From: Methylomonas paludis
Lineage (GTDB): Bacteria; Pseudomonadota; Gammaproteobacteria; Methylococcales; Methylomonadaceae
Reading direction: 5' to 3'
DNA: 64,000 nucleotides
Assembly (NCBI RefSeq): GCF_018734325.1
Contig: NZ_CP073754.1
Location: forward strand, 1 to 64,000
Shown: positions 47,279 through 57,155 of the stretch, piece by piece
Layout: every line of letters starts with the position of its first letter
Position numbering within the stretch: the first letter of the stretch is position 1
The notes under the pieces: model-generated
Seen by the model: only the letters and a program-made list of their open reading frames with translations
What the model was told of the DNA's origin: nothing
The model's database searches: none
Translations under genes and position numbers: made by a program

Positions 47279-47473
47279 ATGTATATCGAAACAGATCTTG
47301 AGTTGAATAGTAGTTTTAACAATCACAAAAAAACACATGAGATTGCCATCAGTAATATCATGGATACCAAACCAGAACCTATAGCCTCAAGGCCAAACTG
47401 GAATTACGATTCGTATTTTTTGGCCCAGCTGGATCGGGTAAAGCATATTGATTGCCCACACCTTGCCACTTAA
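47279..47473 (+). CDS. Small protein of unknown function
   Basis: I chose an ATG at 47279 that follows GTGGGG by 7 bases, which gives a 64-residue soluble, acidic-to-neutral protein (MYIETDLELNSSFNNHKK at its start, HIDCPHLAT at its end). An earlier ATG at 47264 would use the ribosome-binding site as coding DNA. It has one Cys near its C terminus and no signal peptide or membrane helix. I recognise no family. A strong terminator follows directly, and the two-component pair lies upstream with 220 bases between, so it may be a target of that pair. Confidence 0.55.
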   Translation: MYIETDLELNSSFNNHKKTHEIAISNIMDTKPEPIASRPNWNYDSYFLAQLDRVKHIDCPHLAT

Positions 47474-47488
47474 GTGCTCTTCTCAATA

Positions 47489-47530
47489 CAGCCTTCCGGC
47501 TCAGCTTAGCTCAACTGAACCGGAAGGCTG
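47489..47530. terminator. Strong bidirectional terminator
   Basis: CAGCCTTCCGG (47489-47499) and CCGGAAGGCTG (47520-47530) are perfect 11-bp arms; pairing continues inward with TCAG/CTGA after one mismatch. It lies between the small plus-strand gene and convergent yggX. A short T-containing stretch follows on the right. Confidence 0.85.
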
Positions 47531-47537
47531 GTTTCAA

Positions 47538-47804
47538 TTACTTGGGTACATAACCCTCGGGAACTTCAAAACCACCCGCAAACAAAAACTTTTCCCGTTC
47601 CGCCGTTAAAATTTTCTTGGCTTCCGGATCAAAACTGGCCAGACGTCTTTCATTGATGATCATGGTCTGCATGGCCAGCCATTCTTTCCAGGCCTGTTTA
47701 GAAACATGCTCAAAAATCCGCTGACCATTAGGGCCGGGAAATGGCGGTGCATCCAAACCTTCAGCTTCTTTGCCCAATTTTATGCACTTAACCAGTCTTG
47801 TCAT
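47538..47804 (-). CDS. yggX: YggX family Fe(II)-trafficking protein
   Basis: This 88-residue protein is a full-length YggX with the conserved start TRLVKCIKLGKEAEGLD, containing the single Cys, and PFPGPNGQRIFEHVS. In E. coli and Salmonella it protects iron-sulfur clusters against oxidative damage and may handle Fe(II). It follows mutY by 14 bases on the same strand, the same order as in enterobacteria, so the pair is likely cotranscribed; MutY has a 4Fe-4S cluster. Confidence 0.96.
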   Translation of the reverse strand: MTRLVKCIKLGKEAEGLDAPPFPGPNGQRIFEHVSKQAWKEWLAMQTMIINERRLASFDPEAKKILTAEREKFLFAGGFEVPEGYVPK

Positions 47805-47818
47805 TGTCTACCTCTTTA

Positions 47819-48853
47819 TTAAAATTGTAATAAACGCTTAATTGGTGTGGGTAAGCCCAGACTACCGATTTGCTGGGATTTATACCAAACCCGGCTGTTT
47901 GCTTCCATCACATTGTTTATGGGGTTTATCAGATTGGCCGATACCGGCGTGTAATCCAGATGATAATGCGAAAAGGTATGCCGTTGTGCAGGCAAAATTT
48001 GCAGACCGGCAATGTCGGCGCCCAGTTGCCGACACCAGTCTCGTAATTGTGCCAATTCAGCAAATTCCGGCAAACTCCACAAGCCGCCCCAGATACCGCT
48101 GGGCGGTCGCTTTTCCAACAAAATGCGCTGTTCAGGATCGGACAAAATCAGAAAAAATATCTGCTTAACCGGTAAGGCTTTGCGCGGTTTAGCTTCAGGC
48201 AGCGTATTGACCAATCCTTCAGCCAGAGCCAGGCAAGCACTGGCGACCGGACAGATTTCACATTTGGGTTTGCTGCGGGTGCAAAGCGTTGCCCCCAAAT
48301 CCATAATGGCCTGAGTATATGCACCAGTGTTAAGTGGTGCAGTATAACGTTGACTTATTTCCCAAAGCCGCTCGGCCACTTTAGCCTGGCCCGGCCAGCC
48401 GCGCACCGCATGGAACCGGGCGAATACCCGTTTGACATTGCCGTCCAGAATAGCTTGGTATTGACCACAGGCAATGCTGAGGATAGCCCCGGCAGTGGAG
48501 CGGCCTATGCCAGGCAGCGCACTGAGTTCGGTAATATTTTCCGGAAACTCGCCGCCATCGGCAACGACCAGCCGGGCCGTTTTATGCAGATTTCTGGCTC
48601 TGGCGTAATAGCCCAGGCCCGACCAGTACAGCAATACCTCATCCAGCTCAGCTGCCGCCAGACTATGCAGATTGGGGAAGCGTTCCGTAAAACGCAAGAA
48701 ATAAGGAATAACACTGCTGACCTGAGTCTGTTGTAACATAATCTCCGACAACCAAACCCGGTAAGGGCTGATCGCCTGTTGCCAGGGCAAATCCTTACGG
48801 CCATGCTCGGCAAACCAGCTTAATAAAAGCGCCTGAAACTCAGCAGGAGACAT
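47819..48853 (-). CDS. mutY: A/G-specific adenine glycosylase MutY
   Basis: This 344-residue enzyme removes adenine mispaired with 8-oxoguanine. It shows the helix-hairpin-helix region with LPGIGRSTAGAIL, the catalytic Asp in TQAIMDLGATLC, the 4Fe-4S loop CTRSKPKCEICPVASAC (C-x6-C-x2-C-x5-C) and a C-terminal NUDIX-like domain that reads 8-oxoG. I chose the ATG at 48853 (MSPAEFQALLLSWF); the frame extends to 48910 into guaA. It lies 13 bases after guaA. Confidence 0.95.
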   Translation of the reverse strand: MSPAEFQALLLSWFAEHGRKDLPWQQAISPYRVWLSEIMLQQTQVSSVIPYFLRFTERFPNLHSLAAAELDEVLLYWSGLGYYARARNLHKTARLVVADGGEFPENITELSALPGIGRSTAGAILSIACGQYQAILDGNVKRVFARFHAVRGWPGQAKVAERLWEISQRYTAPLNTGAYTQAIMDLGATLCTRSKPKCEICPVASACLALAEGLVNTLPEAKPRKALPVKQIFFLILSDPEQRILLEKRPPSGIWGGLWSLPEFAELAQLRDWCRQLGADIAGLQILPAQRHTFSHYHLDYTPVSANLINPINNVMEANSRVWYKSQQIGSLGLPTPIKRLLQF

Positions 48854-48866
48854 GGCAGCGCGATTA

Positions 48867-50456
48867 TTATTCCCACTCAATAGTGGCAGGCGGTTTACCG
48901 GAAATATCATAAGTCACCCGGGAAATACCCGGTACTTCATTAATAATGCGCCGCGAAATTAAATCCAGAAACTCATAGGGCAAATGCGCCCAGCGTGCCG
49001 TCATAAAATCGATGGTTTCCACGGCGCGGATGGCAATCACATAATCATAGCGTCGGCCATCTCCCATCACGCCCACTGATTTAACCGGCAAAAATACCGC
49101 AAAAGCCTGACTGACTTTATCGTAAAGCTCATGCCGGTAGAGTTCTTCAATAAAAATAGCATCGGCCTGACGTAGCAAGTCGGCATAGTGTTTTTTGACT
49201 TCACCGAGGATACGCACCCCCAGGCCGGGGCCGGGAAAAGGATGACGGAAAATCATATCGGCGGGCAGGCCAAGTTCCAGGCCCAGTTTGCGTACCTCAT
49301 CCTTGAATAGTTCGCGCAGAGGTTCGACCAACTTCAGCTTCATGTTTTCCGGTAAGCCGCCAACATTGTGATGCGATTTAATCAAATGAGCTTTGCCGCT
49401 GCTAGCCCCGGCGGATTCAATTACATCAGGATAAATAGTGCCTTGTGCCAGCCAACGCGCATCACTTAAGCGAGCAGCTTCCTCATCAAAAATTGCCACA
49501 AACAGATTGCCGATGATCTTGCGCTTCTGTTCCGGATCGTTGACGCCGGCCAGAGCAGCTAAATAACGTTGTTCAGCATTAACCCGAATAACTTTGATGC
49601 CCAGATGTTCGGCAAACATGGCCATTACTTGATCGCCCTCATTTAACCGCAATAGACCGGTATCGACAAATACGCAAGTCAGCTGCTCACCAATGGCCTT
49701 ATGCAGCAATACCGCCACTACCGAAGAGTCCACGCCGCCGGACAGGCCTAAAATTACTTCCTCATTGCCGACTTTGTCGCGCACTGCCTGAATACTTTCG
49801 CCAATAATATTGCTGGATGTCCATAAAGCCTGACAGCCGCAAATTTCCAACACAAAACGGCTGAGGATACGGCCACCCTGTTTACTATGGGTCACTTCAG
49901 GATGAAATTGCAAACCGTAAAAATGCCGGTCGGCATCGGCGATACCGGCGATAGGAGCACCACCGGAACTCGCAATCAGCTTAAAGCCGGTGGGCAATTC
50001 TACCACCCGGTCGCCGTGGCTCATCCACACATCCAGCAAGCCATAGCCTTCTGGAGAAGTGTGGTCTTCGATATTGATCAGCAATTGGCTATGACCATGC
50101 GCGCGAATTTGCGCATAACCAAATTCGCGGTGACAGGATGATTCCACTTTGCCGCCCAACTGTTCGGCCATGGTTTGCATACCGTAACAGATGCCCAGTA
50201 CCGGTATCCCCAGTTCAAACACAATTTGTGGCGCACGCGGGGTATGGCTGGCAGTTACCGTTTCCGGGCCGCCGGAGAGAATGATGCCATTGGCGGCAAA
50301 GTTCTTAATGTCTGCCGCTGCTGCTTCGCAAGAATAGATTTCGCAATATACCCCTATTTCTCGGATGCGCCGAGCAATTAACTGGGTATATTGGGAACCA
50401 AAATCCAGAATCAGGATTTTATCGTTATGAATATTGTGGGCAGTAGAAGATGTCAA
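48867..50456 (-). CDS. guaA: GMP synthase (glutamine-hydrolysing)
   Basis: This 529-residue enzyme converts XMP to GMP. The class I amidotransferase domain has the nucleophile in GICYGMQ and later FHPEVTHS; the ATP-pyrophosphatase domain has GLSGGVDSS and the C-terminal dimerisation domain ends [16 protein letters not shown] chose a TTG start at 50456, which lies 7 bases after an AAAGG motif and gives the normal length. The open frame runs back to 50627 but that part overlaps the methyltransferase gene. guaB lies farther upstream, separated by that gene. Confidence 0.95.
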   Translation of the reverse strand: MTSSTAHNIHNDKILILDFGSQYTQLIARRIREIGVYCEIYSCEAAAADIKNFAANGIILSGGPETVTASHTPRAPQIVFELGIPVLGICYGMQTMAEQLGGKVESSCHREFGYAQIRAHGHSQLLINIEDHTSPEGYGLLDVWMSHGDRVVELPTGFKLIASSGGAPIAGIADADRHFYGLQFHPEVTHSKQGGRILSRFVLEICGCQALWTSSNIIGESIQAVRDKVGNEEVILGLSGGVDSSVVAVLLHKAIGEQLTCVFVDTGLLRLNEGDQVMAMFAEHLGIKVIRVNAEQRYLAALAGVNDPEQKRKIIGNLFVAIFDEEAARLSDARWLAQGTIYPDVIESAGASSGKAHLIKSHHNVGGLPENMKLKLVEPLRELFKDEVRKLGLELGLPADMIFRHPFPGPGLGVRILGEVKKHYADLLRQADAIFIEELYRHELYDKVSQAFAVFLPVKSVGVMGDGRRYDYVIAIRAVETIDFMTARWAHLPYEFLDLISRRIINEVPGISRVTYDISGKPPATIEWE

Positions 50457-50541
50457 GACTAAACCTTTTAAAATTAAAATGTAGAATGCTGTCGGTCCGG
50501 CATGCGCTGGGCATCTACCTTCATCCAGAATGGCTGATTTG

Positions 50542-51528
50542 TTACAGCTTGTTATGGGCTTGGTAAAGCTGATCCAGCAAGCCCTTGTTACTATCGAATC
50601 CCTTGATGCAATTAATCTCGGCGGCACTCCGGCACAGCCGCTTCAACAGGCGTTGATAAGGCTTAGCGCTCAGATAATGTTTCAGACAAGTATGCTGTTG
50701 CATCTGATGCATAATGTAGGCAGCGTTATCGCTGATCCGGAAATCGCTGGTTAAGATTGCTCCAGCGTTTTTCCGAAAAAATACGGTAATATTGCCGCCA
50801 TCTGCGGAAATGAGATGGCTATCGCCAAGCAAGCCGGCTTTTTCGCCCATTTTAATCAGCGACTTAAGATTAAAGTTAAACAAATGCGCTTCATGAAAAG
50901 TGCTTTTCGGCGCTTGGCAACAGGCTTCGATATTGGGCACTTCTACCACCAGTACCCCATCTGCTTTTAATAAGCTATGTAGTTTTTGCAGCACAATATA
51001 CGGGTCTTCAGTATGTTCCAGCACATGCCAGATGGTAATCACATCAAAACTTGCCGGAGGGTAATGGCTGTCCTGGATAAAACCGATATGCAAATTTAGC
51101 CCATATTCGGCTTTAGAATACTCGGCATAACCCCGATTGGGTTCGGTGCCATGCACATCATGGCCCAGTGATTTCAGCAAATAGGCAAATTCGCCGCCGC
51201 CAGTACCCACGTCCAGTATAGTTTTGCTGGTGCCCAGTAGCTGCTTGATTTTCTCAAGCCGGGTCAGGGCAATATTGCCGGCCCGCAGTACATGTTTGGG
51301 TTTGGGGGTGTAAGTGTTCTTGTATTCCAGGCGATAGTCTTTTTCATAAAACTGGCGGGGATTATGCGGAAACGGGTCGCTCCACACCAGACCGCAATCG
51401 CTGCAAATCACACTGCGTAATGCTGTACCGCTACGGCTTAACCTGGCTATTACATAAACCTGATTATTGCCACAAAGCTTACAAGGCATGGAACTGGTTT
51501 CAGGTGTCAATAAATTCTTTTGCGGCAT
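50542..51528 (-). CDS. Zinc-ribbon class I SAM methyltransferase
   Basis: This 328-residue protein has an N-terminal zinc-ribbon-like pair CKLC (C16, C19) and CSDC (C42, C45), then a SAM-binding domain with [11 protein letters not shown] (104-114) and [14 protein letters not shown]. The layout matches sugar-type C- or O-methyltransferases (Methyltransf_23 with an N-terminal zinc motif) often found in deoxysugar or LPS pathways. The C-terminal part (about 250-328) is helical and less typical. It sits between guaB and guaA on the same strand, which is unusual because those genes are generally adjacent. The substrate is unknown. Confidence 0.82.
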   Translation of the reverse strand: MPQKNLLTPETSSMPCKLCGNNQVYVIARLSRSGTALRSVICSDCGLVWSDPFPHNPRQFYEKDYRLEYKNTYTPKPKHVLRAGNIALTRLEKIKQLLGTSKTILDVGTGGGEFAYLLKSLGHDVHGTEPNRGYAEYSKAEYGLNLHIGFIQDSHYPPASFDVITIWHVLEHTEDPYIVLQKLHSLLKADGVLVVEVPNIEACCQAPKSTFHEAHLFNFNLKSLIKMGEKAGLLGDSHLISADGGNITVFFRKNAGAILTSDFRISDNAAYIMHQMQQHTCLKHYLSAKPYQRLLKRLCRSAAEINCIKGFDSNKGLLDQLYQAHNKL

Positions 51529-51630
51529 TTCTCTAAACCAGGGCCGGATTGTTAGGGTTCATTATAGCAAAGCCTACTTTAAAGACCGTGCAAAGTGGCT
51601 GTCAGCAATGCAAGATTGCCCAACCATCTA

Positions 51631-53130
<1,500 letters not shown>

Positions 53131-53175
53131 TCATTGTAACGCTTAACCGGCATTCCTAAAAAGGGAAAACACTTG

Positions 53176-53664
53176 CTATTCAACTGACAGGCTTTTTTTA
53201 TTCGCTAAAGCATGCTGAATCGACACATATTCCGCCCGATTCGGTATATGCAAAAACAGCCCCAGCGCGGCCAAGCCGCTAAAAATATATAAAGTGTTAA
53301 CTCCGTCACCCAGCACAAACATCAGAAAACCGAACGCACCCACCGGCTCAATCAACAACAGACAAACCGCGATGCTATAAAAATAACGGCGCCGCGCAGA
53401 GCTGGGGCCCGGCATAGTCTGGTTAAGCCTGAGCAGAATGTAGCGCAACAATTTCACCAGAGGGAATAAAATAATGGCGATACTGTAAAACACACTTCTA
53501 TACACAACGCGGTCGGCGGCATCGATATTCAGCCGAATTTGGCCGGGCCAGACCTGACAAACCACATTATAGCCCAGCAACAGTAACAGAAAAGCGCCGA
53601 CAATAAACCAGTGCGGCAATAGTTCGGAATTGGCAAATACCCTAGGTTTGGTCATGGAGAGCAT
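53176..53664 (-). CDS. Small membrane protein of unknown function
   Basis: This 162-residue protein has about four hydrophobic segments (near 19-38, 56-78, 92-113 and 122-141) and a basic loop between the second and third. I do not recognise a family. It starts 3 bases after the CPBP protease gene, so the two are almost certainly cotranscribed and may work together in the inner membrane. Its end is 78 bases before guaB. Confidence 0.65.
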   Translation of the reverse strand: MLSMTKPRVFANSELLPHWFIVGAFLLLLLGYNVVCQVWPGQIRLNIDAADRVVYRSVFYSIAIILFPLVKLLRYILLRLNQTMPGPSSARRRYFYSIAVCLLLIEPVGAFGFLMFVLGDGVNTLYIFSGLAALGLFLHIPNRAEYVSIQHALANKKSLSVE

Positions 53665-53667
53665 TAT

Positions 53668-54318
53668 TTAGATACGGTTGCGATAATTGTGCAGAATAAC
53701 CATAAACGCGGCAAAGTCGTACACAGAATGGATAACAATGGGTATTAACAGATTGCGTTCACCCTGATAATCCAGCGACAAACCCAGATAAATACCGATC
53801 AGCAAAGCCAGCAAGGCATAGAGCGGTGTGACTGCATGAACCAGAGCAAAAATCAGATTACTCAAAATCAGGCCGCCAGTCAGGTTCCAGATACTTTCCA
53901 GCCAGGGTTGCAAGACTCCACGGAACAGAACTTCTTCCGAAAAGCCGGCAATTCCTGCTAATATCAACAAATCTGTCCAATGTAAGGGCCCCAGATTAGC
54001 GCCGAAAGTATTTTCCAGCAGAGCACGAATCTCTTGAATGGCGGGGTGAGGCAGGTGTTGCAAGGCCAAAAAAATAATCAGCAAAGGTAAGGTGCCCAGC
54101 AAGCCGACCAGCAGGTCGGATTCGGAAAAATGCAGGCCGGCAAAGGGCAGGGTATTGCATAGCCAACCCAGAATAACAGCCAGGATGGTTAGTGAGCCTT
54201 CAAAATAACAGGCATGTTTAAAGAATTTTTTAGCAATGATGACGTTATTTTGCATGCCGTTTAAATTTAGTGGAACTGGGCTGAAAATTCTAGCCAAAAA
54301 AGTTAAAATTGCCAGCAT
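53668..54318 (-). CDS. CPBP-family intramembrane metalloprotease
   Basis: This protein of up to 216 residues has the CPBP (ABI/Rce1-like) signature: EEVLFRG, then SNLIFALVHAVTP and a final VIHSVYDFAAF, with Glu and His residues that form the metal site in the membrane. About six helices are predicted. Bacterial members process peptides or membrane proteins, in some cases bacteriocin immunity. Two starts are possible: 54318, or 54255 (MQNNVII), neither with a clear ribosome-binding site. The small membrane protein gene follows by 3 bases. Confidence 0.8.
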   Translation of the reverse strand: MLAILTFLARIFSPVPLNLNGMQNNVIIAKKFFKHACYFEGSLTILAVILGWLCNTLPFAGLHFSESDLLVGLLGTLPLLIIFLALQHLPHPAIQEIRALLENTFGANLGPLHWTDLLILAGIAGFSEEVLFRGVLQPWLESIWNLTGGLILSNLIFALVHAVTPLYALLALLIGIYLGLSLDYQGERNLLIPIVIHSVYDFAAFMVILHNYRNRI

Positions 54319-54338
54319 AAGAACATAGGGACAACATT

Positions 54339-54611
54339 ATGCAATGTTTTATCTACAAGAGTCTCAGAAAAGATGAGCTATATCTGTATCTGAATAAGCG
54401 CGATGATTTTTCAATATTGCCAGAGGCTTTACTGCAAAATCTGGGAAAACTGGTTTTTGTTATGGAATTGCAACTGGATTTGCAGCGCAAATTAGCCAGG
54501 GAGGATGTCAGCAAAGTAATGAGCAGTTTGGCAAGCAAAGGCTTTTTTGTGCAAATGCCGCCGGTGTTAATGCCCTTATCATTCCCCGAAAAGGCCCGGC
54601 AACTGCACTGA
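54339..54611 (+). CDS. YcgL family protein
   Basis: This 90-residue protein matches the YcgL (UPF0745) family, starting MQCFIYKSLRKDELYLYL and ending in the typical SLASKGFFVQMPPV region. Its function is unknown. A GGGA motif lies before the ATG. It diverges from the CPBP gene and is followed by DUF2333 after 81 bases. Confidence 0.85.
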   Translation: MQCFIYKSLRKDELYLYLNKRDDFSILPEALLQNLGKLVFVMELQLDLQRKLAREDVSKVMSSLASKGFFVQMPPVLMPLSFPEKARQLH

Positions 54612-54692
54612 AAGCACGCTTCCTAATCAATCCATGCTAACATGGTGGTATTAAGTCGATTCATCGTTTTTTCTAATCTGGATACAGAACAC

Positions 54693-55712
54693 ATGTCAGA
54701 CAATTCATTCGAATTTGAAGAATCAAAGCCTAGGGGCCTGTTGTGGGGAGCTGGTACCCTGCTTGGTCTTGTTCTTGTTGTGTTTCTGGTTTTAGGTGAG
54801 TGGTGGAGTACTGAGCCTGAGCAATTTAATGTTCAGGATGAAGCCATAGAGCGCATGAATGTCACCCACACCGATCAAATGCCCATCGGCTATGTTTATG
54901 CCAGCACTTTGGCACATGTTGCCGATGTGATACTGTTCAAGCCCGGCGGCTATCTTTCCAATGATGTAGCCCCGCCCGGATTACTGTGCGATAACATCCA
55001 GAGTTGGGAATACGGTGCGCTGGTCATGTTGCGCGATGGCACAACCGCTTTGCGTAACCATTTTGCCCGCGACCAGTCCCAGTCAGCGGAAGACCCGGAT
55101 TTGGCAAAAGCCGAGCCCAGTTTTTACTATGAACCCAATTCATGGGCCTTGCCTTCCACCGAGTCGGAATACGTCAAAGGTATAGAAGCCCTGCATCAAT
55201 ATATGGCGCGTTTACAGCACCCGTCAGCCACTTCTAAAGCCGCCCAGTTTCACTCCAGGGCCGACAACTTGTGGCAATACACCGAGGTGGTTATCAAGCG
55301 TCTAGGTGGTCTGTCCACCCGGCTGGCGGCTAGTACCGACAAATTTTCCGGTGCTACCCACGGCGACCCTTCCAACCCGATAGACATCAATATGCCGACT
55401 ATAGGCCAAACGCCGTGGATGGAAATTGATAACGTATTTTACGAAGCCCGTGGTTCTTGCTGGGCACTGTTGCATATCTTAAAAGCCATCAAACATGACT
55501 TTGCCGATATTTTGCTGGACAAACGTGCCATGAACACCCTGGATAACATGATCCAGGCACTGGAAAATGCTTTAACCCCCACCTTAAGCCCCGTGGTATT
55601 AAACGGTGATGGTTTTGGTTTGTTTGCCAACTACTCTTTAGCGATGGCAAATTACATTGCCCGGGCCAATGCCGCCGCCCTGGATTTGCGTGACGTAATG
55701 AACAGAGGCTAA
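54693..55712 (+). CDS. DUF2333 family membrane protein
   Basis: This protein of about 339 residues has a short acidic N terminus, one membrane helix (about 16-36) and a large periplasmic domain. The family is DUF2333, with the conserved PIGYVYASTLAHVADVILFKPGG and PWMEIDNVFYEARGSCWALLH. The role is unknown, but it occurs in many gammaproteobacteria. I chose the ATG at 54693 to avoid an implausible 17-residue extension. The DUF4389 gene follows by 4 bases, so they form a pair. Confidence 0.82.
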   Translation: MSDNSFEFEESKPRGLLWGAGTLLGLVLVVFLVLGEWWSTEPEQFNVQDEAIERMNVTHTDQMPIGYVYASTLAHVADVILFKPGGYLSNDVAPPGLLCDNIQSWEYGALVMLRDGTTALRNHFARDQSQSAEDPDLAKAEPSFYYEPNSWALPSTESEYVKGIEALHQYMARLQHPSATSKAAQFHSRADNLWQYTEVVIKRLGGLSTRLAASTDKFSGATHGDPSNPIDINMPTIGQTPWMEIDNVFYEARGSCWALLHILKAIKHDFADILLDKRAMNTLDNMIQALENALTPTLSPVVLNGDGFGLFANYSLAMANYIARANAAALDLRDVMNRG

Positions 55713-55716
55713 GCCG

Positions 55717-56019
55717 ATGTCGGAACAAATCAATGAGAATTTGAAAAAAATCGAAACCTGGAAGCGCATTATTTTCATGCTGATCTATGCCGTGATAGAT
55801 AGCCTGGTCAAATTGCTGTTATGGCTGGTGATTTTTTTACAGGCTGGGTCGGTATTGCTGACCGGTATTACCAACCCCAATCTCTTGGAATTTGGCCGTA
55901 GTTTGTCCAGTTACCATTACCATATTCTGCTGTTTTTGACTTTCAGCACCGAAAAACTGCCGTTTCCGTTTGCTGAATGGAATTTAAGCGCCAATCCCGC
56001 CTTGTTTAAAGATTCGTAG
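55717..56019 (+). CDS. DUF4389 family small membrane protein
   Basis: This 100-residue protein has a charged N terminus and about two hydrophobic segments (17-49, strong; 65-73, weak) with the DUF4389 core RIIFMLIYAVIDSLVKLLLWLVI and FGRSLSSYHYHILLFLTFSTEKLPFPF. Function is unknown. It follows DUF2333 by 4 bases and precedes a strong terminator. Confidence 0.85.
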   Translation: MSEQINENLKKIETWKRIIFMLIYAVIDSLVKLLLWLVIFLQAGSVLLTGITNPNLLEFGRSLSSYHYHILLFLTFSTEKLPFPFAEWNLSANPALFKDS

Positions 56020-56095
56020 TCAAACCGGCTCAAAATTTCAGGTAAGTGCATGGGCATTCAGTCGGGTGTTGATGCAGTCACTTACGCAATCAAGC

Positions 56096-56127
56096 ACAAC
56101 TTCCCGGCCATAAGGCCGGGAAGTTGT
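56096..56127. terminator. Strong hairpin terminator
   Basis: ACAACTTCCCGGCC (56096-56109) and GGCCGGGAAGTTGT (56114-56127) form a perfect 14-bp stem with the loop ATAA. It lies between convergent DUF4389 and Nif11 genes and should stop both. Confidence 0.9.
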
Positions 56128-56137
56128 CGGCTTTAGA

Positions 56138-56356
56138 TTAGACTCTGAGTAAGGCTTTAGCCAGTCTTTCAGAGAGTTGTTCTTCCGTAAATTGCGGTTC
56201 ATTGGGTGGATAAAGTTCTACTTCATCAATTTCAAACCCATATTCCTTGCCTAATAGAATCAATTCCTTGATTTTTAGACAGGCTTTTAATTTTTCTTGA
56301 AGGTCTGCGTCAGTTTTAGCTTGTGCAGAAAACTCTTTTATTACCTTGATGGACAT
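56138..56356 (-). CDS. Nif11-like small protein
   Basis: This 72-residue protein resembles the Nif11 domain: it begins SIKVIKEFSAQAKTDADLQEKL and has the KELILLGKEYGFEIDEVEL core. Nif11 domains serve as leader peptides of RiPP precursors (nitrile-hydratase-like and lanthipeptide types) or occur near nif genes. Here it has no obvious core peptide: it ends RLAKALLRV with no Cys-, Ser/Thr- or Gly-rich tail, and no modification enzyme is nearby. A GGAGC ribosome-binding site lies just before the ATG. Confidence 0.7.
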   Translation of the reverse strand: MSIKVIKEFSAQAKTDADLQEKLKACLKIKELILLGKEYGFEIDEVELYPPNEPQFTEEQLSERLAKALLRV

Positions 56357-56783
56357 TGCTAGCTCCGTAAATAGTCAGATTGGTATAAAAACCATATTAC
56401 TTATAGCAAAATAGTTGCCAGTTTTTCATCTTAAAATTACATGTTTAATTTCAATTGCTTGGCTGTTGATGGCGGTTTTGTTGTGCTTGTTATGTGCCGA
56501 CAAACGCTCTTGTTGGCTTGTAGCAAACCCTACAAAAACCAATGTGACAAGGTTGCCGTTAATAATATTGATGTGGTTTTTAAAGTCAAGTTAAGCAAAT
56601 CGATTTGTGCAGACCTGCCACCCGCCGTTTATTAAATCGCATGCATATAAGCCCAGCAAAACAGGGCTGACGCTATCAACCAAACAGGTGTTGGGCCAGC
56701 TAAGCTAATAATCAGCTTGCAGAGCTTACCAATACATCGTATTATAGTTAGTTCTCTACAAAGTACGTGGCCCAAGTGGGTAT
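56357..56783. other. Divergent intergenic region between Nif11 and rpmE
   Basis: I see no convincing gene here. A 64-codon frame at 56441-56635 lacks a ribosome-binding site and looks like chance. A good rpmE promoter is at 56717-56745, and a weak hairpin (AGCCC/GGGCT) lies near 56652-56670. Confidence 0.55.
56717..56745 (+). promoter_or_regulatory. Sigma-70-type promoter of rpmE
   Basis: TTGCAG (56717-56722) and TATTAT (56740-56745) are separated by 17 bases, and the ATG of rpmE lies 47 bases after. Both boxes are close to consensus. Confidence 0.6.
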
Positions 56784-56792
56784 GTGAGCACT

Positions 56793-56993
56793 ATGAAACC
56801 AGAAATTCATCCTGAATACAAACAAATTACTGTAACTTGTGGGTGTGGAAATACCTTCGAAACCGGTTCAGTATTGACAAAAGATTTGCATATTGAGGTT
56901 TGCTCATCTTGCCATCCGTTTTATACCGGTAAGCAACGTGTAGTCGACACCTCAGGACGTGTGGATAAATTCCGGAAAAAATTCGGAAAATAA
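56793..56993 (+). CDS. rpmE: 50S ribosomal protein L31
   Basis: This 66-residue protein is the zinc-binding (C+) form of L31 with the Cys pairs in [11 protein letters not shown] and CSSCHPF. It sits at the intersubunit bridge of the 50S subunit. I chose the ATG at 56793 because MKPEIHPEY matches the family start; a GTG three codons earlier is possible. The gene is monocistronic, with a promoter at 56717 and a hairpin after it. Confidence 0.97.
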   Translation: MKPEIHPEYKQITVTCGCGNTFETGSVLTKDLHIEVCSSCHPFYTGKQRVVDTSGRVDKFRKKFGK

Positions 56994-57012
56994 ACGCGTT
57001 ATCGGCCGGTTT

Positions 57013-57048
57013 TGGCCAACCGCAGGCTATAATACTTGCGGTTGGCCA
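57013..57048. terminator. Hairpin after rpmE
   Basis: TGGCCAACCGCA (57013-57024) and TGCGGTTGGCCA (57037-57048) form a perfect 12-bp stem with a 12-base loop. No T run follows, so the stop strength is uncertain. Confidence 0.55.
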
Positions 57049-57155
57049 GACCAGTTCCCGTTTGATGTTTTGCGGATACCCAGGCTATGTTTCCAGCCAG
57101 TTAAGCTATTATTGGCTTGATAACATGGATCAAGGCCCAATAAACTGTCCTGCCG

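Noticed and set aside
50457-50627. N-terminal extension of GuaA to 586 residues
   Set aside because: The extra 57 residues overlap the methyltransferase gene and do not match the GuaA family; the TTG at 50456 with AAAGG gives the normal length.
56441-56635. 64-codon frame between the Nif11 gene and rpmE
   Set aside because: No ribosome-binding site, odd composition with scattered Cys, and no sign of conservation.
57028-57033. TATAAT inside the hairpin loop after rpmE, a possible promoter
   Set aside because: No -35 box lies at the right distance and no gene follows on the plus strand; it is more likely part of the hairpin loop.
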